In this document: one piece after another, positions 24,137 through 33,237 of the stretch | How positions within the stretch are numbered: the first letter of the stretch is position 1 | How the letters are laid out: the number at the start of each line of letters is the position of its first letter | NCBI GenBank assembly: GCA_000831005.1 | Contig: CP007152.1 | Location: 3,348,001 to 3,412,000, forward strand | Direction: 5' to 3' | DNA: 64,000 nucleotides | Origin: Marinobacter salarius | Lineage (GTDB): Bacteria > Pseudomonadota > Gammaproteobacteria > Pseudomonadales > Oleiphilaceae | Position numbers and translations under genes: made by a program | Notes under the pieces: generated by a model | What the model was told of the DNA's origin: nothing | Database searches by the model: none | The model's input: only the letters and a program-made list of their open reading frames with translations

Positions 24137-25024
24137 TTGAGATTAGTGCGTGGGTCCATCATTGCTGCGACGGCAGTCTTCCCGCGGCTCCCCTCCGGTG
24201 CCCCTGCCTCTCCGTGTTCAAAAAAACGGACGCGCCTCTACACCTTTCTGCTTGTGCTTTTTGGCGCCATGCTGCTGACTGGCTGCAACACGCAGGCAAT
24301 CTACCGTGATGACCTCTACAACCCGCCAGTGTACTGGGGCCGCCACGTTGTCAAATCCGGGGAAACGCTCTATAGCATCGCCTGGCGGTACGGCCGTGAC
24401 TACCGGGAATTAGGTAATGCCAATGGTATAAGCCCGCCTTACCACATCAAGGCAGGGCAGGTTCTCAGGCTGGACCTTCGCGGAAATGTAACATCCACAG
24501 CGCAGACTGGCGGAAGTAGTAAAACGTCGGTCTCGCGACCACCAACCCGCACCGCATCGCGACAGCCTGCTCCCAAACCGGAGCCAAAGCCGACGGTTTC
24601 GCGGCGGCCCGATAAGTCGTCACCATTAACGGGTCAAAGCCAGACAGTATCCAATGTCAACTGGCGCTGGCCCCACGTTGGCACCGTAATTGCAGGTTAT
24701 TCTACATCCGGGAAAGTCAATAAAGGTATTGATATTGCTGGAAAAGCAGGTGACTCTGTGAGGGCAGCGGCAAGTGGTAATGTCGTTTATGCTGGAAGTG
24801 GGTTGCTCGGTTATGGCAACTTGATCATAGTGAACCACAACGAGCACTATTTGAGTGCTTATGCTCACAACCGGAAGATTCTGGTGCAGGAAGGGGAGGA
24901 CGTTAAAGCCGGACAGGTCATCGCTGAACTGGGAAACAGCGGCACGGACAGGCCCAAGTTGCATTTTGAAATCCGGAAAAATGGCAACCCGGTCGACCCC
25001 GCCCACTACCTCCCGGCCCGATGA
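24137..25024 (+). CDS. nlpD: NlpD-type LysM/M23 lipoprotein (amidase activator)
   Basis: Lipoprotein of up to 295 residues. The basic N-terminus and hydrophobic signal end in LLTGC (lipidated Cys about residue 51 from the TTG start; the start itself is uncertain because no clear ribosome site or ATG is present). A LysM domain follows (HVVKSGETLYSIAWRYGRDY), then a Pro/Ser/Thr/Lys linker, then a C-terminal LytM (M23) domain. The metalloprotease ligands are replaced: NKGIDIAG lacks the first His and PKLHFEIR has Lys where the first His of HxH should be. It is therefore probably non-catalytic and an activator of AmiC-type septal amidases, like E. coli NlpD. It precedes rpoS. Confidence 0.9.
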   Translation: MRLVRGSIIAATAVFPRLPSGAPASPCSKKRTRLYTFLLVLFGAMLLTGCNTQAIYRDDLYNPPVYWGRHVVKSGETLYSIAWRYGRDYRELGNANGISPPYHIKAGQVLRLDLRGNVTSTAQTGGSSKTSVSRPPTRTASRQPAPKPEPKPTVSRRPDKSSPLTGQSQTVSNVNWRWPHVGTVIAGYSTSGKVNKGIDIAGKAGDSVRAAASGNVVYAGSGLLGYGNLIIVNHNEHYLSAYAHNRKILVQEGEDVKAGQVIAELGNSGTDRPKLHFEIRKNGNPVDPAHYLPAR

Positions 25025-25110
25025 AACGGATTGGCAGAACAAAACCTGGCGTTCGGCACCGAAAATCAGAGGCAACGAAAGATAATAGTCGAGACAAACA
25101 ATAAAAAAAC

Positions 25111-25129
25111 GACGGTTCCGGCAACCGTC
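25111..25129. other. Hairpin in the rpoS leader
   Basis: GACGGTT, loop CCGGC and AACCGTC form a perfect 7-bp stem about 110 bases before the rpoS ATG. An A-run lies on its 5' side, so read on the minus strand it resembles a terminator; on the plus strand it would be a leader structure. The 215-base nlpD-rpoS spacer is otherwise A-rich and without an open frame. Confidence 0.4.
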
Positions 25130-25239
25130 AACAGCTAGCAATAAATGTCCTGAACAAGAACACGAAGAAAGCAGGCGCTCGCAATAACAAAAAGACGTGA
25201 GCGAATTTCCAGGATCATTGAAAGGCGGGGCAAAGAGTT

Positions 25240-26241
25240 ATGTCAGCAGAGCATGAAGAACTCATCATTGATCGTGTATCAGATGTTGAAGACGCAGACG
25301 ATCAGCTGTTAGCGGAAGACAAAGTAGAAGAAAAAGAAACGGCCGAAGTGGAAGCCGTTGAAACAGAAGAAGACATCCCGGCCCAGGGTCGATACTTCAC
25401 CAGCCAGAAACAACTGGACGCCACCCAGCTTTATCTCAACGAAATCGGTTTCTCTCCTCTCTTAACACCCGAAGAAGAAGTGTACTTTGCACGGCTCGCC
25501 CGTAAGGGAGAGGAGTCCGGTCGCAAACGTATGATCGAGAGCAATCTACGCCTGGTGGTCAAGATTGCCCGGCGTTACGTGAACCGTGGTCTGACACTGT
25601 TGGACCTGATAGAAGAGGGTAACCTTGGGCTTATCCGTGCGGTAGAGAAATTTGACCCCGAGAGGGGCTTCCGTTTCTCCACCTACGCGACCTGGTGGAT
25701 CCGCCAGACCATTGAGCGGGCCATCATGAACCAGACCCGCACCATCCGCCTTCCCATCCACGTCGTTAAGGAACTCAACCTGTACCTGCGCGCGGCACGG
25801 GAGCTTACCCAGAAGCTGGACCACGAGCCGTCGGCGGAAGAAATTGCGCGCATGGTCGACAAGCCGGTAGCAGACGTTAAGCGGATGCTGGGCCTGAACG
25901 AGCGCGTTGCGTCCATGGACACGCCTATTGGTACCGGCGGTGAAAAATCCCTTCTGGATACCGTCGCAGACGAAGGCGCCTCTGATCCCGCCGACCTGCT
26001 GCAGGACAACAACATGTGCTCCTGTGTCGAAAAGTGGATCGATCAGCTCAGTGACAAACAGCAGGAAGTGTTGTCCCGCCGCTTTGGCTTGAGAGGTTAC
26101 CCCATCAGCACGCTTGAGGAAGTGGGCCAGGAGATTGGTCTGACCCGTGAGCGGGTTCGCCAGATCCAGGTGGAGGCGCTACGTCGCCTTCGCGAAATCC
26201 TGGAGAAGGAAGGCCTGTCGGGAACCATGCTGTTCAAGTAA
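25240..26241 (+). CDS. rpoS: RNA polymerase sigma factor RpoS
   Basis: General stress and stationary-phase sigma factor, 333 residues, intact. An acidic N-terminal extension (about residues 1-45, rich in Glu/Asp/Val) precedes region 1.2 ([21 protein letters not shown]). Region 2 contains the core-binding and -10 recognition segment ([19 protein letters not shown], then [18 protein letters not shown]), region 3 is [19 protein letters not shown], and region 4 has the -35 helix-turn-helix [17 protein letters not shown]. Position behind nlpD is the conserved order; in E. coli the main rpoS promoter lies inside nlpD, which may hold here. Confidence 0.97.
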   Translation: MSAEHEELIIDRVSDVEDADDQLLAEDKVEEKETAEVEAVETEEDIPAQGRYFTSQKQLDATQLYLNEIGFSPLLTPEEEVYFARLARKGEESGRKRMIESNLRLVVKIARRYVNRGLTLLDLIEEGNLGLIRAVEKFDPERGFRFSTYATWWIRQTIERAIMNQTRTIRLPIHVVKELNLYLRAARELTQKLDHEPSAEEIARMVDKPVADVKRMLGLNERVASMDTPIGTGGEKSLLDTVADEGASDPADLLQDNNMCSCVEKWIDQLSDKQQEVLSRRFGLRGYPISTLEEVGQEIGLTRERVRQIQVEALRRLREILEKEGLSGTMLFK

Positions 26242-26257
26242 TCGGTTCTGTACCACC

Positions 26258-26293
26258 AAAAACCGGCCCGCTGTCTGCAGGCCGGTTTTTTTT
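26258..26293 (+). terminator. Rho-independent terminator after rpoS
   Basis: AAAAACCGGCC (26258-26268) pairs with GGCCGGTTTTT (26280-26290) around an 11-base loop, followed by more T. The stem is perfect, and the A-run makes it usable in both directions. Confidence 0.88.
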
Positions 26294-26428
26294 GCGTTGC
26301 CAAATGAGAACCAGCCGGCGTAAGCGTTCGTTTGCTCCCTGTTAAACTTTGATGGCCGGAGGGGGATATGGGTGTCGAACTCCGGTGCAATCAGACATTC
26401 AATAATAACGATCAATAAGGAAAGGACG

Positions 26429-27004
26429 ATGAAGAAGGCCCTATCAACAGGATTTGCATCACTGCTGCTGACAGCAGCCCTTACAACACCAGCCGCCGCT
26501 CTGACGGTGGAGGGCGTTGATGTGCCGGATACCTACTCGGCGATGGATACCGAGCTCAAGCTCAACGGTGCGGGTACCCGTTCCAAGTGGTTCATGGACC
26601 TTTATATCGGCGGTCTGTATGTGCCTGAGACCATCGACGATGGCCAGGCCATTATCAACGCTGACGAGCCCCAGGCCATCACCCTGCACATTATTTCCGG
26701 GATGATCACCAGCGACAAAATGAAATCAGCCACAATGGAAGGGTTTGAGAATTCCACAGGGGGAGACCTGGCCGCGATCAAGGACGATGTGGATGCGTTC
26801 CTGGATGTGTTTTCAGAAGAGATCAAGGACGGTGACGTGTTTGATCTCGTTTACCTGCCGGGTGAAGGCGTGCGCGTTCTTAAGAATGGCAAGGAACGCG
26901 CCACCATTGGCGACCTGGAGTTCAAGAAGGCCCTGTTCGGCATCTGGTTGTCAGACGAGCCTGCCCAGGAAGATCTGAAAGAGAAGATGCTGGGCCAGCG
27001 GTAA
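26429..27004 (+). CDS. Exported chalcone isomerase-like protein
   Basis: Predicted periplasmic protein of 191 residues. The start is ATG 26429, preceded by AAGGAAAGG (26417-26425), which fits better than the upstream in-frame ATG. A signal peptide (MKKALSTGFASLLLTAALT, cleavage after PAAA) is followed by a domain resembling the bacterial chalcone-isomerase-like family (segments STMDTELKLNGAG-like and SKWFMDLYIGGLYVPE, and a C-terminal FKKALFGIWLSDEPAQEDLKE). In this family the bacterial members are not known to isomerise chalcones; a lipid- or fatty-acid-related role is only a guess. It stands alone, between the rpoS terminator and the convergent nth gene. Confidence 0.75.
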   Translation: MKKALSTGFASLLLTAALTTPAAALTVEGVDVPDTYSAMDTELKLNGAGTRSKWFMDLYIGGLYVPETIDDGQAIINADEPQAITLHIISGMITSDKMKSATMEGFENSTGGDLAAIKDDVDAFLDVFSEEIKDGDVFDLVYLPGEGVRVLKNGKERATIGDLEFKKALFGIWLSDEPAQEDLKEKMLGQR

Positions 27005-27047
27005 GCGCACAGTAAGGTGCACCGGTTCCGGTTATCCGGGGCCGGTG

Positions 27048-27687
27048 TCAGTCCATGTAATCCCGTTTCTGCTTGAATTCGCACAGATCTTCGATGATGC
27101 AGGCGCCGCATTTGGGCTTCCTGGCGGTACAGGTGTAGCGCCCGTGAAGGATCAGCCAGTGGTGGGCATCCAGCAGGAACTCCCTGGGCACCAGCCGCAT
27201 CAGGCGCTTCTCCACTTCCAGCACGTTCTTGCCCGGCGCAATTCCCGTTCTGTTCGATACCCGGAAGATGTGGGTATCCACCGCCATTGCCGGTTGCCCG
27301 AACGCGGTGTTCAGAACCACATTGGCGGTCTTGCGGCCCACACCCGGAAGCTTCCAGGTCTTCCCGGTTGTCCGGAACTTCCCCGCCGTGTTTTTCAATC
27401 AGCGCACGACAGGTCTTGATCACGTTCTCGGCCTTGCTGTTAAACAGCCCGATGGTTTTGATGTATTCCTTCAGGCCATCCACTCCCAGTGCGAGTATTT
27501 TTTCGGGTGTGTTGGCTACGGGGTATAGTTTTGCTGTTGCCTTGTTCACACCGACGTCCGTGGCCTGGGCCGAGAGGATCACTGCGATCAGCAGTTCGAA
27601 CGGGTTGGTATAGTTCAACTCGGTTGTGGGCGTCGGATTGGCTGCCCGCAAACGGGTAAAGATTTCCGTACGTTTTGCCTTGTTCAT
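27048..27687 (-). CDS. nth: Endonuclease III (frameshift)
   Basis: DNA glycosylase/AP lyase that removes oxidised pyrimidines. The N-terminal half contains [20 protein letters not shown], and the C-terminal half [18 protein letters not shown] (helix-hairpin-helix with the catalytic Lys), [12 protein letters not shown] (catalytic Asp) and the 4Fe-4S ligands in [17 protein letters not shown]. The halves are in different frames: near 27352 the strand reads GAAGCTTCCGG, where two further bases (for example GAAGCGCTTCCGG) restore DLEALPGVGRK. Restored length is about 213 residues. It is the last gene of the minus-strand rsx operon, the usual place for nth. Confidence 0.94.
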
Positions 27688-27727
27688 GGGTTATCCGCTG
27701 GCTGAGACAGTAATGGTCATTGGATGT

Positions 27728-28438
27728 TCAGGATACATGGCCTGTTACCCGCACTCGCTTGCTACCGGCCACGATGGGCTCTGCCGCTGTACGGCGGGCC
27801 TTGAGATGATTGTCGATGCCATTCTTCAGCGCGATAAGCAGCCCCAGCCCTACAAAGGCGCCCGGTGGCAGTACCATGAAGAGCACGTCAGGGTATTGCT
27901 CCAGCGGACGGATTCCCCAGTCTGCCGCCATAGGGCCCAGCAGGAGATCCATATCGGTAAACAGGGTGCCCTGGCCTACGAGCTCCCGCATGGCGCCGAG
28001 TGCAATCAGCACTACCAGAAAGCCGGTACCCATCATGACACCGTCCAGCAGGGCGGGTAGGGGCGGGTTCTTGGAGGCAAACGCATCCGCGCGGCCCAGA
28101 ATGGCACAGTTGGTCACAATCAATGGAATGAAAATACCCAGGATCTGGTAGAGCTCATAGGTATAGGCCTGCATCAGCAGTTCAGCGCAGGTGACGAAAG
28201 AGGCGATGATCATCACGAAGGCAGGCAGGCGCACCGACTCGCTGACAAAGTTGCGGATCAGTGACACTGCCAGGTTCGAGCCCATCAGTACCATCAGCGT
28301 TGCCAGGCCCAGGCCGATGGCATTAACGACGGTACTGGTCACCGCTAGCAGGGGGCAAAGCCCCAACACCTGAACCAGGGCAGGGTTGTTGGTCCAAAGC
28401 CCGTCACGGATGATCTCTGAGCTGGATTTGGTCGCCAT
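27728..28438 (-). CDS. rsxE: Electron transport complex subunit RsxE
   Basis: Integral membrane subunit of the Rnf/Rsx complex, 236 residues with about six membrane segments. It is paralogous to RsxA; the shared half-transporter feature is visible in [19 protein letters not shown] and [19 protein letters not shown], whose Cys are thought to hold a membrane iron-sulfur cluster with RsxA. The C-terminus is basic. It starts one base after the reconstructed rsxG stop (TAG, one base, ATG), consistent with translation coupling in rsxABCDGE. Confidence 0.95.
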   Translation of the reverse strand: MATKSSSEIIRDGLWTNNPALVQVLGLCPLLAVTSTVVNAIGLGLATLMVLMGSNLAVSLIRNFVSESVRLPAFVMIIASFVTCAELLMQAYTYELYQILGIFIPLIVTNCAILGRADAFASKNPPLPALLDGVMMGTGFLVVLIALGAMRELVGQGTLFTDMDLLLGPMAADWGIRPLEQYPDVLFMVLPPGAFVGLGLLIALKNGIDNHLKARRTAAEPIVAGSKRVRVTGHVS

Positions 28439-28439
28439 G

Positions 28440-29140
28440 CTACGAATGCTCCCGTTCTGGTGTCTGGCCAGCGATTTCCTCGGGCGTCAGAGGCGTGCTT
28501 CGGGGTGACGCGGGTTCATTGAGGATGTCGCGAATGTCGCTGCGATGCTCACGGAAATAGATGAGTGTTTTTTGCACCGCATTAACCACGGCTTTCGGGG
28601 TGATGGTCGCACCGGTGAACTGGTCAAATACCCCGCCATTCTTCCTGACAGTCCAGCGTTCTGTTCCGGGTTGCCAAGAGAGCGGCCGGTGAACGAGTGG
28701 ATCCAGTCTGACTTCTTGGTTTCAATGCGGTCGCCCAGGCCAGGGGTTTCCCGGTGGCTGGTCACCCGAACGCCCAGCACCGTGCCCTTCATATCCAGGC
28801 CCACCAATAAGTGAATGTTGCCAGAATAACCGTCAGGGGCCACCACCGGCATGATCAATCCGGTAGGGCGGCCATTGCGACGTGCCACCCAGGCCGTGAC
28901 GGGGTCGTTAGCGTTCATTCCGTTATCCGCAGGAAGCTGCACCGTGTCGGTCAGCAGATGATTGTCGTGCCGGTTTTCCGGAATGATCTCAAACAGCGCC
29001 TGAGCTTCCGCTCTGGCGGCCTGTTCCTGTATGCGCTCGGCCGTCATAACCTGGGTGATGGCGATGGTGCCGCCGGTAATGATGGCGAACAGGCCCAGGC
29101 CAATGGCGTTGCGACGGATGGACTTTGCGAGTGCTGCCAT
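28440..29140 (-). CDS. rsxG: Electron transport complex subunit RsxG (frameshift)
   Basis: Periplasm-facing flavoprotein subunit of Rsx/Rnf, anchored by one N-terminal helix ([20 protein letters not shown]). The frame breaks near 28657: one C (AACGCCTGG for AACGCTGG) continues [27 protein letters not shown], and this restores the SGAT-type motif TGATIT whose Thr carries covalently bound FMN. The restored protein ends PEREHS at a TAG on 28440-28442, about 234 residues. Without the repair the flavinylation site would be lost, so an error is far more likely than a real mutation. Confidence 0.93.
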
Positions 29141-29143
29141 GCT

Positions 29144-30194
29144 TTACCCCTGACCCTTGCCGGGAATGCCGCGCCGGGGCTTGTGATGCCCATAGGTACG
29201 AGGCGGCGTGTAGTGGTCGATAAACGGCACCGCGAAGTTCATCAGCAGAACGCTGAAGGCCACCGCATCGGGGTAGGCGCCCCAGGTGCGGATCAGGTAA
29301 ATCAGGATACCAATACCCGCTCCGTAGATCAGCTTGCCCTGATGGCTGGACGCGGCGGACACCGGGTCTGTGGCGATAAAGAATGCACCTAACATGGTGC
29401 CCCCTGCCAGCAGGTGCATGGACAGCGGCGCATACTGGTCCGCGTTGCTGCCAAAGGCAAGGCCCATAAGCGCGAGGCCCGCCAGCATGCTGACTGGAAT
29501 GTGCCAGGTGATAATCTTCAGGCCGACAAGAACCAGGCCACCCACTAGGAACGCGGCGTTGACCCACTCCCAGCCCCGTGCAACACCGTCGCCGAAAGTG
29601 GGGTGAGCAAGCACCTCCGCTGCGGTGTGAGTGGTAATCTTGTGTTTGTACTCATCCAGCGGCGTGGCCATGGTAAAGGCGTCTACCGCTGTTTGCTGAC
29701 CGGAGGCGATCATGCCCAGGGTGTCGCCAAACCCCGGAGCGGTCTCCCATAGGAGACCGGGCTGTGCCCAATTCGTGGTCATGGCCACGGGGAACGAGAT
29801 CAACACCAGAGCGTAACCCACCATGCAGGGTTGAACGGGTTGGAGCCCAGGCCACCATAGAGCTGCTTGGCCATGACGATGGCGGCGATGACGGCAACCG
29901 CGGACACCCACCAGGCGCAAACTGAGGCAGGGAAAGGCCCAGCAAAAGGCCAGTGACCGCAGCGGTGTTGTCTTTCAGGAAGAAAACCACCGGGCGCTTG
30001 CGAAGCTTCAGAATGGCAGCCTCGGCTGCCAGTGCCACCGCGATGCACCAGACCACGTTGATCAGATTGCCCCAGCCAAAGAACAGGGTCAGCGCCAGCA
30101 GGCCGGGCAGGGCCGCCAGAATCACCCACAGCATGACCTGTGACGTGGAGCGGGCGTTACGGGCGTGGGGCGAGGACTGTTGCGCAAGTGCCAT
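29144..30194 (-). CDS. rsxD: Electron transport complex subunit RsxD (two frameshifts)
   Basis: Polytopic, flavinylated membrane subunit of Rsx/Rnf. Three frames cover it. The first break, near 29930, is repaired by one C (GCGCCCTGG), giving [21 protein letters not shown]; the second, near 29822, by one C (CCTGCCATGG), giving [19 protein letters not shown]. The flavin-attachment region appears as [19 protein letters not shown], with Thr retained. The end matches E. coli RsxD in style ([19 protein letters not shown]). Restored length is about 350 residues. It lies 19 bases after the rsxC stop. Confidence 0.93.
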
Positions 30195-30213
30195 TAGCGT
30201 TGGAGCCTGTTCA

Positions 30214-32050
30214 TCATGAGTCTGTCGTTTGGGTATCGGTGGCCGCCACAGATTGCCGGGCCTCTGCCAGAGCCTCTTCCGCCCGCTTCACCCGGTCGTG
30301 GTTCTTGGTGACGGCTCTCTCGAGTTTTTCGACATTGTCCGCATTCTCGGCCCTGGCGTCCTCCAGCATGCTTTGCATGGTGTTCAGCTTTGCGGTGGCC
30401 TGGGCAAGCTGCTTCTCTAGGGCGTCAATATCGGGTGCCGGTTCGCTGGCGGCTTTGGTTTCAGATGTCTCGGCTTTCGTTTCGGCCTGTTGTTGGCCCT
30501 TGGCCTTTTTGCGGGCAAGGGCTTCCTGCACCAGGGCGGCTTTGGCGGCACGGTCATCGGCGGGCTGGCCTTCTGCTTCCGCCTTTTCAGCCTCGGCCTG
30601 CTTCCTGGCCTGGGCTTCGGCAGCCGCCTTCGCTCGTTCTTTGCGGCGCTGCTCTTTCTCCTGCTGTTCCCGTTCGAGTCTCGCCTGACGGGCTTCAAAA
30701 CGTTCACGGGCGCGATCCGCTTTCAGCTGTTCAGCCTGTTGTACCCGTATCTCGCCTTTGGCGCCCGGTAATACTGCACCAGCGGAATGGAGCTGGGGCA
30801 GACGTAAGAACAGGCACCACATTCGATGCAGTCGAACAGGTTCAGGTGCTCGGCTTTGTCGAACTCCCCGGCTTTGGAGTACCAGAACAGTTGCTGGGGC
30901 AGCAACTCCATTGGGCAGGCTTCGGCGCACATGCTGCAGCGAATACAGGGTTGTTCCGGAGCCGGGTCCGGTAATTCCGTGGCAGTGGCGGCAATGACGC
31001 AGTTGGTGGTCTTGACCACCGGTACGGCTGGCGTTTCCAGGGTATAGCCCATCATCGGCCCACCCAGAACAAGGCGGTGGAGCTTGCTGTTTTCCTGCCC
31101 GGCCTGCGAGAGCAGGTAGTCGATAGGTGTGCCGATCAGGACCTCGAAATTACCGGGATCGGTCACTGCATACCCAGTGACCGTTGTGACACGGGAAATC
31201 AACGGCTCGCCCCGATGAATGGCGGCGGATACGGCGATGGCTGTGCCCACGTTCTGGCACATCACTCCAATATCCGCTGGAATCCCGCCACTGGGCACTT
31301 CCATGCCTGTCAGGATCTGTATCAGCTGTTTTTCACCGCCAGAGGGATATTTGGTGGGGATGACCGCGATCTCTGTCTGGGTGCCCTCCGCGGCTTTCCT
31401 GAGCGCTGAGATGGCCTCTGGCTTGTTGTCCTCAATGCCGATCACAACCCGCTCCGGGCGCAGTATCCACGCCATGATGCGCAACCCGGCAATGATCTCG
31501 ACCGCGTTCTCCCGCATCGACATATCGTCGGCCGTGATGTAGGGCTCACACTCCGCGCCGTTCAGGATCAGCGTGTTTACCTTCCGGTCCCTCGGCGGGC
31601 GTAGCTTGATGTTTGTGGGGAAGCCGGCGCCTCCCATGCCGGAAATGCCGGCGTCGCGGATTTGTTCGAGCACCGTTTCCCGGTCCAGATCCCGGTAGTT
31701 CGTTATCGGGTTGAGAGGTGCCCACTCATCTTTTCCGTCGGGCTTGAGGGTAATGCACCAGTCGCTCATTCCGGAGGGGTGGGGAACGGGCTGAAGGCTG
31801 ACGGATTCAATGGTGCCGGACGTCGGCGCGTGAACGGGTACGCCCATGCCGCCGGTCACGTCGGCTATTTTCTGGCCTTTGAGGACTCGATCGCCGACTG
31901 CAACACAGGATTCGGCCGGCTCGCTATATGCTGCTGCAACGGCAATACCAGAACTTCTGGCAGGCCGGCGCCAGTGATCGGGCGTGATGTGGACTGGTGT
32001 TTGTTTTCGGCAGGATGGATGCCGCCGGAAAAGTCCCAGAGCTGTGTCAT
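30214..32050 (-). CDS. rsxC: Electron transport complex subunit RsxC (two frameshifts)
   Basis: NADH-dehydrogenase-like subunit of Rsx/Rnf with FMN, NADH and two 4Fe-4S clusters. The start is the ATG at 32048-32050 ([17 protein letters not shown]), overlapping the rsxB stop as ATGA. One G restores the frame near 31930 (ATAGGCGAG, giving QQHIGEPAESC), and one G near 30762 (GGGCGGCC, giving YYRAAKGEIRVQQ). GMGGAGFPTNIKL is the nucleotide-binding region; the clusters are CIRCSMCAEACP and CIECGACSYVCP. Behind them is a charged Ala/Glu/Lys/Gln tail of about 200 residues, strongly predicted coiled coil, which is long in gammaproteobacterial RsxC proteins. About 613 residues. Confidence 0.94.
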
Positions 32051-32628
32051 CAGGCGTTGGCCCCCTGACGATCGGTGGCAATCACACCGGATTTGGGCGG
32101 TGTCCAGGTCCAGGAGCGAATGTCGGGCTCTACCGTAATCATGTCGATACAGTCCACCGGGCAGGGTTCCACACACAGATCACAGCCGGTGCATTCGCTC
32201 TCGATTACGGTATGCATGTGTTTTGCGGCGCCGAGGATGGCGTCCACCGGGCAGGCCTGGATACACTTGGTGCAACCAATGCACTCGTCCTCGCGAATCA
32301 CCGCAACACGCTTGGCCTGTTCCACCCCGTGTTCCGCGTCCAGCGGTTGTGGCTCCACGTCCAGCAGGTCCGCCAGTGCCTTGATGGTGGTTTCACCGCC
32401 CGGAGGGCATTTGTTGATGGCATCGCCGTTGGCAATGGATTCGGCGTAGGGACGGCAGCCGGGAAAACCACACTGGCCGCACTGGGTTTGGGGAAGCATG
32501 GAGTCAATCTGGTCCACCAACGGGTTGCCTTCCACCCGAAAGCGCTCTGCGGCAAAGCCCAGCAGGCCGCCGAACACAACCGCCAGCGCGAGCAGAACCA
32601 GTACGGCAATCAGTATGCTCGTCCACAT
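32050..32628 (-). CDS. rsxB: Electron transport complex subunit RsxB
   Basis: Iron-sulfur subunit of Rsx/Rnf, 192 residues, intact. An N-terminal membrane helix ([20 protein letters not shown]) is followed by a four-Cys motif around CGQCGFPGC and two ferredoxin-type 4Fe-4S motifs, [12 protein letters not shown] and [12 protein letters not shown]. It passes electrons between RsxC and the membrane subunits. The stop overlaps the rsxC start by four bases, and the gene follows rsxA by 15 bases. Confidence 0.97.
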   Translation of the reverse strand: MWTSILIAVLVLLALAVVFGGLLGFAAERFRVEGNPLVDQIDSMLPQTQCGQCGFPGCRPYAESIANGDAINKCPPGGETTIKALADLLDVEPQPLDAEHGVEQAKRVAVIREDECIGCTKCIQACPVDAILGAAKHMHTVIESECTGCDLCVEPCPVDCIDMITVEPDIRSWTWTPPKSGVIATDRQGANA

Positions 32629-32643
32629 AATACAAACGCTCCG

Positions 32644-33225
32644 TCAGACGCTGACCAGACCAGTAAAGCCCAGGAAAGCCAGAGACATCAACCCGGCGGT
32701 GACCATGCCAATGGCGGCGCCCCGGAAGGCAACCGGAACATCGGCCACGGCGATGCGTTCACGCATGGCAGCAAACAGCACCAGCACCAGCGAAAAGCCG
32801 GCGGCGGCGCCGAACCCGTACAGGACAGACTCCACGAAGTTATTGTTCTTGTTGAGGTTGAGCAGGGCAACACCCAGAACCGCACAGTTGGTGGTGATCA
32901 ACGGCAGGAAAATGCCCAATACCCGATAGAGCAGGGGGCTGGTCTTGCGCACCACCATCTCCGTGAACTGCACCACAACGGCGATGACCAGGATGAACGT
33001 GATGGTTTTCAGGAACGCCAGGTCCAGCGGCTCCAGCAGGTAGGTATACGCCAGGTAGCTGCACACCGAGGCCAGGGTCAGCACAAACGTGGTGGCCAAT
33101 GACATGCCCATGGCGGTTTCCAGCTTCCCGGATACGCCCATGAACGGGCACAGTCCAAGAAACTGAACCAGCACAAAATTGTTCACCAGTATGGTGCTGA
33201 CCAGGATCAGCAGATACTCAGTCAT
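32644..33225 (-). CDS. rsxA: Electron transport complex subunit RsxA
   Basis: Integral membrane subunit, 193 residues with six membrane segments; paralogue of RsxE. The cluster-binding Cys are visible in [14 protein letters not shown] and [15 protein letters not shown]. First gene of the minus-strand rsxABCDGE-nth operon. The Rsx/Rnf complex couples electron flow between NADH and ferredoxin (or keeps SoxR reduced in E. coli) to ion transport; marine relatives often use Na+, which the sequence does not settle. It starts 12 bases after the metG stop, so read-through from metG is possible. Confidence 0.96.
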   Translation of the reverse strand: MTEYLLILVSTILVNNFVLVQFLGLCPFMGVSGKLETAMGMSLATTFVLTLASVCSYLAYTYLLEPLDLAFLKTITFILVIAVVVQFTEMVVRKTSPLLYRVLGIFLPLITTNCAVLGVALLNLNKNNNFVESVLYGFGAAAGFSLVLVLFAAMRERIAVADVPVAFRGAAIGMVTAGLMSLAFLGFTGLVSV

Positions 33226-33237
33226 CAGAGCGCGCCA

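Noticed and set aside
27019..27046. CACCGG...CCGGTG inverted repeat as a bidirectional terminator between the chalcone-isomerase-like gene and nth
   Set aside because: The stem is only six bases and neither side has a T-run; too weak to call.
31984..33102. 372-residue plus-strand frame across rsxA-rsxB
   Set aside because: It runs antisense through two intact, well-recognised rsx genes and has a His/Gln/Asn-rich composition that comes from the opposite strand.
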